This document shows, piece by piece, positions 1-6,663 of a stretch of DNA of 64,000 nucleotides. The DNA comes from Methylobacterium longum (GTDB lineage: Bacteria > Pseudomonadota > Alphaproteobacteria > Rhizobiales > Beijerinckiaceae): assembly GCF_022179385.1 (NCBI RefSeq), contig NZ_BPQS01000003.1:124001-188000 (forward strand), in the 5' to 3' direction. Every line of letters begins with the position of its first letter. Positions within the stretch are counted from its first letter, which is position 1. The notes below the pieces were generated by a model. That model was not told where the DNA came from and ran no database searches. It worked only from the letters and a program-made list of their open reading frames with translations. The translations under genes were made by a program, and so were the position numbers.

Positions 1-2
1 CC

Positions 3-335
3 AAGCACGACGCGGCGGTGGCAGCCCGCGAGATCGCGTCGGGCCGCGCGCGCATCGAGGCGGAACTGGGTCGTCCGGTCCGCCACCTGTCCTATCCGGT
101 GGGCGACCCGGGCTCGGCGGGGCCGAGGGAGTTCGCGCTGGCCCGCGACATGGATTTCGCCACCGCGGTGACCACCCGGCCCGGCCACCTCTTCGCCGAG
201 CATGTGGGCCACCTGCACGCGTTGCCGCGGGTGTCGGTGAACGGATGCCACCAGTCGCGCGCGGCGCTGGCCGGTCTGCTCTCCGGCGTGCCGTTCCTGG
301 CGTGGAACCGGGGCCGACGCCTCAACGTCGCCTGA
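3..335 (+). CDS. Polysaccharide deacetylase family protein, C-terminal part (5' truncated by window edge)
   Basis: The reading frame is open from the first bases of the window and ends at a TGA, so only the last 110 residues are visible and the true start lies outside. The visible part has an SYPVGDP stretch followed by a segment (ARDMDFATAVTTRPG) that resembles the last barrel strands of NodB-homology deacetylases, where an 'FSYPFG' motif precedes a region in which the protein is checked for a changed sugar ligand. Such enzymes remove acetyl groups from N-acetylated or O-acetylated polysaccharides. The metal-binding motifs would lie upstream and cannot be checked. The nearby glycosyltransferase and sugar-phosphate transferase suggest a surface polysaccharide role (inference). 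Confidence 0.7.
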   Translation, partial: KHDAAVAAREIASGRARIEAELGRPVRHLSYPVGDPGSAGPREFALARDMDFATAVTTRPGHLFAEHVGHLHALPRVSVNGCHQSRAALAGLLSGVPFLAWNRGRRLNVA

Positions 336-339
336 CGCG

Positions 340-678
340 TCAGCGCCGCCGACGGTGACGGTATCCAGTGGAGAACGACGCGTATTGCCGGCCGCGGCTC
401 GACCGATAGCGCCGCCGCCGGCCCGTACTGACTTCGGCCGTCTCGTCGACCTGCGGGATCGGCTCCGCCATGGCGGCTGCCGGGGCTGAAGCGATGTCGG
501 CCGACGCGTAGCCGCCCGCCACGTTCTTGGCCGCGGGTCCGAACATCGCGAGGCACTGATTGTAGGCGAGGTCGTTCTTCAGCCTCTCGCACTCGCCGAT
601 CGAGCGGGGCGTTCCCTGCGCCAGGGCCGGCAACGGGGCCAGCAGCGCGACGAAGGCGACCAGGGGCGTCAGGCGCAT
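340..678 (-). CDS. Small exported protein with Cys pair and Arg-rich C-terminus, unknown function
   Basis: The 112-residue product begins with a clear signal peptide (MRLTPLVAFVALLAPLPALA) and then has a CERLKNDLAYNQC segment, a Cys-x11-Cys pair in a predicted helix of a kind seen in many small alphaproteobacterial periplasmic proteins. The middle is Ala-rich and the last 30 residues are dominated by Arg, Tyr and Ser (RRRRYRSSRGR and a terminal RHRRRR). I chose the ATG at 678; a GTG at 693 would add five residues in front of the signal peptide. It converges on the deacetylase gene, with only 4 bp between the stops. I do not recognise a named family. Confidence 0.6.
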   Translation of the reverse strand: MRLTPLVAFVALLAPLPALAQGTPRSIGECERLKNDLAYNQCLAMFGPAAKNVAGGYASADIASAPAAAMAEPIPQVDETAEVSTGRRRRYRSSRGRQYASFSTGYRHRRRR

Positions 679-762
679 GAGCGAAGGATACACGGAGGCT
701 CGATCTCGGCGGCGGGCTCGCCGGCTTGTGGCGCCGGAGTGCGGCGAAATCGAGGGTCCGCG

Positions 763-969
763 TCAGGGGTCCGCCCGTTCCATCCAGCGGATCAGCGGCA
801 TCAGCGGGAAGATCCAGACGATCCCGAGGATCGAGTAGAGCACCGCCTGAACCACCGCGGGCGTCTCGGAGATGCGGCTGTCGGCCAGCGCCATGGCGAG
901 CGGCCCGTAGACGCACACGAAGGCCAGGATCGTGAGGGTGCCGATCAGGGTACGGGTGCGGCGGCGCAT
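763..969 (-). CDS. DUF2842-like small inner-membrane protein
   Basis: The 68-residue protein starts MRRRTRTLIG and has two hydrophobic segments (about residues 8-27 and 40-58) with a short loop between them, ending in IRWMERADP. Size, two membrane spans and the basic N-terminus match the DUF2842 family of alphaproteobacteria. The open frame continues upstream to 1080, but that extension is Ala/Arg-rich and lacks a convincing start, so the internal ATG is preferred. It is divergent from ctaA, which lies 160 bp away. No biochemical role is known to me. Confidence 0.7.
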   Translation of the reverse strand: MRRRTRTLIGTLTILAFVCVYGPLAMALADSRISETPAVVQAVLYSILGIVWIFPLMPLIRWMERADP

Positions 970-1098
970 GGAGGATCCCGGGGACGCTGAGGGCCGACCG
1001 CTATCGCCCCTCTTTCGACTTGGCAACGCGCGCATGGCCGCGGGCTGCGGCGCCGCCGACGTTGCTGGCGCGGCGCGCATCCCCTAACCCGGTCGCAC

Positions 1099-1117
1099 CG
1101 GCCGGCTGTCCCGGCCG
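1099..1117 (+). promoter_or_regulatory. Perfect GC-rich hairpin in the ctaA leader
   Basis: A 7-bp inverted repeat (CGGCCGG, loop CTGTC, CCGGCCG) ends 11 bp before the ctaA start codon, just in front of the GGAAGGG ribosome-binding site. It could affect translation initiation or mark the end of an upstream transcript. There is no T-run, so a simple intrinsic terminator is unlikely. Function is inferred only from structure. Confidence 0.4.
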
Positions 1118-1128
1118 ATGCGGAAGGG

Positions 1129-2235
1129 ATGCGGATGGTCATCGGCGGCGCGGGCGACCGGCAATCGTGGGTGCGGACCTGGCTCTACGTGGTCGCGGCC
1201 CTGGTGGTCGCCATGGTGGCGGTCGGCGGCGCAACGCGGCTCACCGGATCCGGCTTGTCTATCACGGAGTGGCGTCCGGTCACGGGTGCCCTGCCCCCGC
1301 TCTCCGAGGCTGATTGGGCCGCCGAGTTCGCCAAGTACAAGGACACGCCCCAGTACGCCATCCTGAACCAGGGCATGGGATTGTCCGCGTTCAAGGTCCT
1401 GTACGGCTGGGAATGGGGACATCGCCTCCTCGGCCGGATCATCGGCCTCGTCTTCTTCCTGCCGCTCATCCTGTTCTGGTGGCAGGGGCAGATCTCTCGT
1501 CGTCTCGGGCTCGGGCTCCTCGGGCTCGGCCTGCTCGGCGGCCTGCAGGGCGCCATCGGCTGGATCATGGTGGCCTCCGGCCTTCAACCCGGCATGACCG
1601 CGGTGGCACCGATCAAGCTGGCCCTGCACCTCACCACCGCCAGCCTGATCCTGGCCGGCCTGGTCTGGCTGGCGGCGGGCGAGCGCGGCGGCGTCTCCGC
1701 TGCGGCTCCGGCACGCCTGCGCGTCACGGCATCGGTTCTGCCGATCCTCGTTCTCGTTCAGATCTTTCTCGGCGGTCTCGTCGCCGGATCCCATGCGGGT
1801 CTCGTCTACAACACGTGGCCGACGATGAACGGATATCTCGTGCCGCCGGCCGAGGCGCTGTTCGCGATCCGCCCATGGATCGAGAACTTCGTGGACAACC
1901 ACACCCTCGTCCAGTTCGACCACCGGGTGGCCGCCTATCTGGTGATCGTCGTGGCGCTGCTGCACGCCATCGACGCGCGGCTCACCGGCTCCCGTGGGAC
2001 GGCCGGACGGGCGGGCGGCGTGGCGTTTCTCGTCCTCCTGCAGGTCGTCCTGGGCATCACGACGCTCCTGCTCGGCGTGCCCCTCTGGGCCGCCCTCGCC
2101 CATCAGGTTCTCGCGATGGCTGTGCTGACGATGGCCACCGTCCATGCGCGACTGAGCCGCGGGACCGGCCGCCTAAAGCCGGTCGCCGCGGCAGTGCCCT
2201 TCGGCTTCGAGGGGCTGGCCGTACAGGGCACCTAG
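1129..2235 (+). CDS. ctaA: Heme A synthase (COX15/CtaA)
   Basis: CtaA oxidises the C8 methyl group of heme O to the formyl group of heme A, the cofactor of aa3-type cytochrome c oxidase, in the inner membrane. The 368-residue protein has the family's eight membrane spans in two four-helix halves. The four conserved heme-ligand histidines are visible at about residues 98 (EWGHRLLGR), 167 (LALHLTTA), 265 (FDHRVAAY) and 325 (LAHQVLAM). The N-terminal GATRLTGSGLSITEW motif is characteristic of the alphaproteobacterial CtaA type. A GGAAGGG ribosome-binding site precedes ATG 1129. The gene stands alone, with no ctaB or other cox genes next to it. Confidence 0.96.
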   Translation: MRMVIGGAGDRQSWVRTWLYVVAALVVAMVAVGGATRLTGSGLSITEWRPVTGALPPLSEADWAAEFAKYKDTPQYAILNQGMGLSAFKVLYGWEWGHRLLGRIIGLVFFLPLILFWWQGQISRRLGLGLLGLGLLGGLQGAIGWIMVASGLQPGMTAVAPIKLALHLTTASLILAGLVWLAAGERGGVSAAAPARLRVTASVLPILVLVQIFLGGLVAGSHAGLVYNTWPTMNGYLVPPAEALFAIRPWIENFVDNHTLVQFDHRVAAYLVIVVALLHAIDARLTGSRGTAGRAGGVAFLVLLQVVLGITTLLLGVPLWAALAHQVLAMAVLTMATVHARLSRGTGRLKPVAAAVPFGFEGLAVQGT

Positions 2236-2358
2236 GCGTTTTGGCGCTGCATCAAGGTTGTGGCAGTGCAGGAATCCCGTGCCGACCACCTAGAAACTTT
2301 GGGATAACTCCGCTCAGCACTCTCCACGTGGAACGATCAAGACATCTCAAGCTTTAAG

Positions 2359-2373
2359 CTGCACGCGTTGCAG
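2359..2373 (+). promoter_or_regulatory. Small hairpin abutting the Shine-Dalgarno of the hemolysin III gene
   Basis: CTGCA-CGCGT-TGCAG forms a 5-bp stem whose last bases overlap the AGGAGG ribosome-binding site (2372-2377) of the gene starting at 2385. This could tune translation, but the stem is short and may be chance. The rest of the 149-bp gap after ctaA shows no other feature I can support. Confidence 0.25.
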
Positions 2374-2384
2374 GAGGCTTCAAG

Positions 2385-3068
2385 ATGTCTCTCGCGGAGG
2401 ATGGTCGACCGATCTCCCTGACCTGGCATTACACGCCCCGGGAGATCATGGCGGATGGCGTGATCCACGGTCTCGGGGTCGTGCTGGGCCTCGCCGGTGC
2501 GGTCGCGCTCGTCACGACGGCGGCGACGGCACATCTCGGGCCGGGCGAGCGGGCGGCGGTGGTGGTCTACGCCACGGCGCTGGTCCTGATGCTCGGCGTA
2601 TCCGCTCTGTACAACCTGTACCCGGTCAGCCCGCGCAAATGGCTGCTGCGGCGGGCCGACCACGCCCTCATCTATCTGATGATCGCGGGGACCTACACGC
2701 CGCTCGTCGCCCTGGTGGGTTCCGGAAGCCGTGCCTACGGCCTACTCGCCGTGATCTGGGCGGTGGCCTTGGTCGGGATCGCCGTGAAGCTGTTCCTTCC
2801 AGGACGCTTCGACCGCCTCTCGATCGTCCTCTACCTGATGCTCGGCTGGAGCGGCCTCTTCGCGTACGAGTCCGTCATCGCCACCCTGCAGCCGACTGCC
2901 CTCTGGCTCCTCGCCATCGGCGGGGGGCTCTACTCGATCGGCGTCCTGTTCCACGTCTGGCGGACGCTGCCGTTCCAGAACGCCATCTGGCACGGCTTCG
3001 TCCTCGCCGCCACGGCGTGCCACTACGGAACCATTTGGGCCAGCCTTAACGGATTGACGACGACATAA
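2385..3068 (+). CDS. Hemolysin III / PAQR-family membrane protein
   Basis: The 227-residue protein has seven hydrophobic segments and the PAQR/hemolysin-III signature: an early HGLGVVLGL histidine (about residue 28), a SALYNLYP segment, ADHALIYLMIAGTYTPL in the middle, and a final HGFVLAATACHY with paired histidines. In this superfamily the Ser/His/Asp set coordinates zinc, and some members have lipid amidase-like activity. The bacterial YqfA/YplQ members affect membrane homeostasis and are not proven toxins. A strong AGGAGG sits eight bases before the ATG. It lies between ctaA and polysaccharide genes with no evident operon partner. Confidence 0.9.
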   Translation: MSLAEDGRPISLTWHYTPREIMADGVIHGLGVVLGLAGAVALVTTAATAHLGPGERAAVVVYATALVLMLGVSALYNLYPVSPRKWLLRRADHALIYLMIAGTYTPLVALVGSGSRAYGLLAVIWAVALVGIAVKLFLPGRFDRLSIVLYLMLGWSGLFAYESVIATLQPTALWLLAIGGGLYSIGVLFHVWRTLPFQNAIWHGFVLAATACHYGTIWASLNGLTTT

Positions 3069-3199
3069 GACGGATTTGATCGATTCGAATTCCAGTTACC
3101 GTCTTGATCAAAAGGTCGGGCCGGTACGATTGATTTTAAGTTCCCCGCGACGGTCGCTGCGTCAAGACTTTCGGGACTGATCTTCCCGGGAGCGATACC

Positions 3200-4399
3200 G
3201 TGATCGCCAAGACAAACGATACCCGAAATATTCATCGTTACCGAATTCTTCACGTCTTCCGCGCGCCTGTCGGCGGATTGTTTCGCCATGTCATGGATCT
3301 AGCCCGCCTCCAGGCCGCGGCCGGGCATGCCGTCGGCATTGTCTGCGACTCCACCACCGGCGGCGAACGCGGCGAGCGGGCCCTGGCGGACCTGATGCCG
3401 TATCTGGAACTCGGCCTCATCCGGATCCCCATGCGCCGCAACCCGCATGCCTCCGACTGGTCATGCCTGCGCGCCGTCAGCAAGCGCGCCGCGACGGTGG
3501 GCGCCGAGGTCATCCACGGTCACGGGGCGAAGGGCGGCGCCTATGCGCGCCTCGCGTCGGCGGCCTCCGCGATCCGCGCCTATACCCCGCACGGTGGCAG
3601 CTACAATTATCGCCCCGGCAGTCCGATCCACCGCCTCTACATGGCCGCGGAGGCCGTGCTCGCCCGCCGCACCGACGCCTTCCTGTTCGAGAGCGAGTAC
3701 GTCGCCGGACGCCACCAATCGTTCGTGGGTGGACCCGAGCGCGTGACGCGCATCGTGCACAACGGCATCGCCGAGGCGGAGTTCGCGCCGGTCGAGCGCG
3801 TCGAGGATCCCTTCGATCTCTTGTATGTCGGCGAACTGCGCGAAGCGAAGGGCCTCCCCTACCTGCTCGAAGCCCTGGTGCGCCTGCGCGCCGAAGGTCG
3901 GACGCTGCGCCTGCTGATGGTGGGTTCGGGACCGGACGCGGAGATCCTGCGGCAGACCGTCGAGCGGATGGGACTGGCGGATGCGGTGGCCTTCGAGCCT
4001 CCACAGGCGATCCGGTCGGTGCTTGCCCGCGGGCGGATCCTGGTGGTCCCCTCGCTGGCGGAGTCGCTGCCCTACGTGGTGCTGGAAGCCGCGGCCGCGG
4101 CGCAGCCCCTCGTGGCGACGCGGGTTGGCGGCATACCAGAGATCTTCGGTCCGGCCGCCGGCGATCTCGTACCCGCCCGGGAGCCGGAAGCCTTGGCGGA
4201 AGGCATCCGGCGTGTCCTGGACGATGCGCCTGACGTACTCTCGGCCCGGGTCCACGCCCTCAGCGCGTCGATCCGACAGCGCTTCTCGCTGGAGCGAATG
4301 GGCAGCGAGGTTATCGCCGGTTACGCCTCGGCCTTCCAGGCCCGACAGCTCCCCCGCACCGTCGAAGCGCCCGGGATCGCAGGGCCGCGCACCGCCTGA
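3200..4399 (+). CDS. Glycosyltransferase family 4 protein
   Basis: This 399-residue cytoplasmic GT-B enzyme would transfer a sugar from a nucleotide donor during polysaccharide or glycolipid synthesis. The N-terminal domain contains the GGLFRHVMDLA acceptor-side motif and IHGHGAKGG. The C-terminal donor domain contains LLYVGELREAKGLPYLLEAL, the GSGPD turn and the E-x7-E motif (AESLPYVVLE) followed by VATRVGGIPEIF, the hallmark of GT4. The start is GTG with GGGAG upstream. The 131-bp gap before it is unusually AT-rich for the window and probably holds its promoter. It is followed 142 bp later by a WcaJ-type transferase, so a shared exopolysaccharide role is likely. Substrates cannot be deduced. 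Confidence 0.9.
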   Translation: MIAKTNDTRNIHRYRILHVFRAPVGGLFRHVMDLARLQAAAGHAVGIVCDSTTGGERGERALADLMPYLELGLIRIPMRRNPHASDWSCLRAVSKRAATVGAEVIHGHGAKGGAYARLASAASAIRAYTPHGGSYNYRPGSPIHRLYMAAEAVLARRTDAFLFESEYVAGRHQSFVGGPERVTRIVHNGIAEAEFAPVERVEDPFDLLYVGELREAKGLPYLLEALVRLRAEGRTLRLLMVGSGPDAEILRQTVERMGLADAVAFEPPQAIRSVLARGRILVVPSLAESLPYVVLEAAAAAQPLVATRVGGIPEIFGPAAGDLVPAREPEALAEGIRRVLDDAPDVLSARVHALSASIRQRFSLERMGSEVIAGYASAFQARQLPRTVEAPGIAGPRTA

Positions 4400-4541
4400 G
4401 CGGGTCCACGGAAACGTGAAGTCTGGGAAGCGCGGCGGCGACCGTTATGGCCGCAGCCGTCCCGCTTTTAATTCTTCCGACAACGCCCTGTGCCACTCTG
4501 CGGACGAGAGAGCCGCCGGTTGACGCGGAAGAGGCCGATCG

Positions 4542-6062
4542 ATGAGCGCGTTCGACATCCGCGATCTCCTGGAAGCGGCCGGGCCGTCCGAGGCCCGGCT
4601 GAGCGCCGTGCGCCCCGAGGCGGTGCCGCTTGCCGAAACGACGGTGTCCGGTCCGACAGCGATCTCGCCGGTGGTGGTGGCCGGGCTGGTGCGGGCGCTC
4701 GAAAGCGCCCTGATCTTCAGCCTCGGCTCCCTGCTGCACCTGATGATGCTGCGCGGCCGTGTACCCTTCGGACTGACCTACGCCGGCGCGATCGGGCTCA
4801 TCACCGTGATCACGGTCGCGCTGATCCAGGCGGCCGGCGGCTACCGGATCGGCGCCTTCCGCGCCTATTTTAAGACCGCCCTCCGGCTGATCGCCGCGTG
4901 GTCGATGACCTTCCTGATGGTCGCCACCGGCTTGGTTCTCGCCAAGGTGGCCGATCATTACTCGCGCCTGTGGCTCGCCGCGTTCTTCGCGGCCGGGCTC
5001 GCCGCCTTGATGATCGGGCGCTTCGTGCTGTTCGCGGTCATCGACAGGCAGACTCGGGCGGGCCGCTTCGACCGCCGTACGGCCATCGTGGGGGGCGGGA
5101 AGCCCGCCGAGGACCTGATCGCTGCCCTGGAGACCCAGAGCGACAGCGGCATCCGCATCGTTGGCGTCTTCGACGACCGGAACACCGACCGGTCATCGGA
5201 CGTGATCGGCGGCCACCCCAAGCTCGGCAACGTCGACGACCTCGTCGCCTATGCCCGGCACGCCCGCCTGGACCTGATCGTCTTCACCATCCCGATCACC
5301 GCCGAGGCGCGCATCCTCCAGATGCTGGCCAAGCTCTGGGTGCTGCCGATCGACATCCGCCTGTCGGCCCATGCCGCCAAGCTGCGCCTGCGCCCGCGCA
5401 GCTACTCGTATCTCGGTTCGGTCCCCGTGCTCGACGTGTTCGACAAGCCGATCGCCGACTGGGACGTGGTGGTAAAGGCGCTGTTTGATCGCTGCGTCGG
5501 GCTGATGATGCTGGTTGCCCTGTCGCCGCTCATGCTGGCCATCGCCCTGGCGGTGCGGCTCACCTCGCGGGGCCCCGTTCTGTTCCGGCAGAAACGCCAC
5601 GGCTTCAACAACGAGTTGATCGAGGTCTACAAGTTCCGCTCGATGTACGTGGACCAGTGCGATGCCGGGGCCGCCAGAATGGTGACCCGGGGCGATCCGC
5701 GGGTCACGCCGGTGGGCCGCTTCATCCGCAAGACCTCGCTGGACGAGCTCCCGCAGCTGTTCAACGTCCTCAAGGGCAACCTGTCGCTGGTCGGCCCGCG
5801 GCCGCACGCCCTTCAGGCGAAGGCCGCCAACACCCTCTACGATCAGGTCGTCGACGGTTACTTCGCCCGCCACAAGGTCAAGCCCGGCATCACCGGCTGG
5901 GCGCAGGTCAATGGTTGGCGCGGCGAGACCGACACGTCCGAGAAGCTGCAGCGGCGCGTGGAGCACGACCTGTACTATATTGAAAACTGGTCTGTGCTGC
6001 TCGACCTTCAGATCCTGTTGACCACGCCGTTCGCGCTGATGAAGACCGAGAACGCGTATTGA
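4542..6062 (+). CDS. Undecaprenyl-phosphate sugar phosphotransferase (WcaJ-type exopolysaccharide initiating enzyme)
   Basis: The 506-residue protein has an N-terminal block of membrane spans (about residues 45-165), a central Rossmann-like region ([15 protein letters not shown]) and a C-terminal bacterial sugar transferase domain. The last contains YKFRSMYVD, the [20 protein letters not shown] signature and [19 protein letters not shown]. Enzymes of this architecture load a hexose-1-phosphate, usually glucose-1-phosphate, onto undecaprenyl phosphate at the inner membrane and so start a polysaccharide repeat unit. It follows the GT4 gene on the same strand. Flippase and polymerase genes are not in the window. 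Sugar specificity is not determinable here. Confidence 0.92.
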   Translation: MSAFDIRDLLEAAGPSEARLSAVRPEAVPLAETTVSGPTAISPVVVAGLVRALESALIFSLGSLLHLMMLRGRVPFGLTYAGAIGLITVITVALIQAAGGYRIGAFRAYFKTALRLIAAWSMTFLMVATGLVLAKVADHYSRLWLAAFFAAGLAALMIGRFVLFAVIDRQTRAGRFDRRTAIVGGGKPAEDLIAALETQSDSGIRIVGVFDDRNTDRSSDVIGGHPKLGNVDDLVAYARHARLDLIVFTIPITAEARILQMLAKLWVLPIDIRLSAHAAKLRLRPRSYSYLGSVPVLDVFDKPIADWDVVVKALFDRCVGLMMLVALSPLMLAIALAVRLTSRGPVLFRQKRHGFNNELIEVYKFRSMYVDQCDAGAARMVTRGDPRVTPVGRFIRKTSLDELPQLFNVLKGNLSLVGPRPHALQAKAANTLYDQVVDGYFARHKVKPGITGWAQVNGWRGETDTSEKLQRRVEHDLYYIENWSVLLDLQILLTTPFALMKTENAY

Positions 6063-6070
6063 TCGTCGGC

Positions 6071-6089
6071 GGCCGGCAGAGCGCCGGCC
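6071..6089. terminator. Hairpin between convergent genes, probable bidirectional terminator
   Basis: A perfect 7-bp stem (GGCCGGC, loop AGAGC, GCCGGCC) lies between the stop of the sugar transferase gene (6062) and the stop of the convergent small exported-protein gene (6104). Position and stability suggest transcription termination for both strands; a T-run is lacking. Confidence 0.5.
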
Positions 6090-6103
6090 GCGCGGTCAAG
6101 GAA

Positions 6104-6457
6104 CTACGGCAGCGCGCCGGCCTTCTCCTTGGCCTTCATGATGGTGTCGCGGCAGCCCTGGGCGTCACCGGACTTGTCCTGCTGCCGCGCCTGGGCCACC
6201 AGCTTCTTGGCTTCCTCCACACCCGAGGCCGTCGGCTTCACGTCGGCGTCCGACTTGGTCAGCGCCGGCGGCTTGTCGAGCGCCTTCGGCGAGTTCGACG
6301 AGGTCGGGCCGCCCGGGGGCGTGGTGCCGGTCACGGACGCGGCGCCGGCACTGTCGAGCCGCCGCTGCAGCGTGTCCACCTCGTCGGAGCACGGGGTCGC
6401 CAGGGCCGGCGTGGCTGCGGCAAGGGCCAGGGCTGCAACGGCAATTCGGAACATCAT
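6104..6457 (-). CDS. Small exported protein resembling the LutD-type helical Cys-pair protein
   Basis: The 117-residue product has a signal peptide (MMFRIAVAALALAAATPALA), then a Cys just after the cleavage site (PCSDEV), a Pro/Thr/Ser-rich linker (about residues 40-75) and a C-terminal helix with KSGDAQGCRDTIMKAK. That last segment matches, position for position, the KEGEFDECLDAVADAR helix of the small lutD product 5 kb upstream on the same strand (shared pattern K-x-G-x4-C-x-D-x-I/V-x2-A-K/R). It is the last gene downstream of the TonB receptor gene, in the place where M. extorquens carries lanmodulin, but there are no EF-hand DxDxDG loops. Function unknown; a role in the uptake locus is inferred from position and similarity. 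Confidence 0.65.
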   Translation of the reverse strand: MMFRIAVAALALAAATPALATPCSDEVDTLQRRLDSAGAASVTGTTPPGGPTSSNSPKALDKPPALTKSDADVKPTASGVEEAKKLVAQARQQDKSGDAQGCRDTIMKAKEKAGALP

Positions 6458-6604
6458 CGAGGCGTTTCTCCAGGGTGTCGGGTGGCGCGAGCCGGATCAC
6501 GACAAGCGGGACCGCGCGGCTCTGCACAGAGCGACTACCGGAAAGACGCCGGGCGCCCGTCGCCGTTCCCGAGACAGGAGGCCGCACCGGCGCCGAAACG
6601 CCGC

Positions 6605-6643
6605 GGGCGCCCCGCCGCGGCCCGAAGGCCGCGGGAGGCGCCC
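6605..6643 (-). terminator. Strong stem-loop downstream of the TonB receptor gene
   Basis: Outer arms GGGCGCC (6605-6611) and GGCGCCC (6637-6643) enclose a perfect inner stem CCGCGGCC / GGCCGCGG with a CGAA tetraloop (6615-6634). On the minus strand it lies about 20 bp after the receptor stop codon and is followed shortly by a short T-run (CGTTTCG), as expected of a terminator for the receptor transcript. Confidence 0.6.
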
Positions 6644-6663
6644 GCATCGCGACCCCGTCGGGA

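Noticed and set aside
1084..2145. 353-residue minus-strand open frame
   Set aside because: Antisense to ctaA, whose membrane spans and heme ligands are unmistakable; the opposite frame is hydrophilic with no motif.
3069..3199. AT-rich stretch with TTGATCAA and ATTCGAAT palindromes, considered as a tRNA or att site
   Set aside because: No cloverleaf or CCA-end pattern and no repeat partner elsewhere; most simply a promoter region of the glycosyltransferase gene.
6104..6457. Considered as a lanmodulin because of its place after lutH
   Set aside because: No EF-hand loops (DxDxDG) are present; the protein has a Cys pair and a Pro/Thr linker instead.
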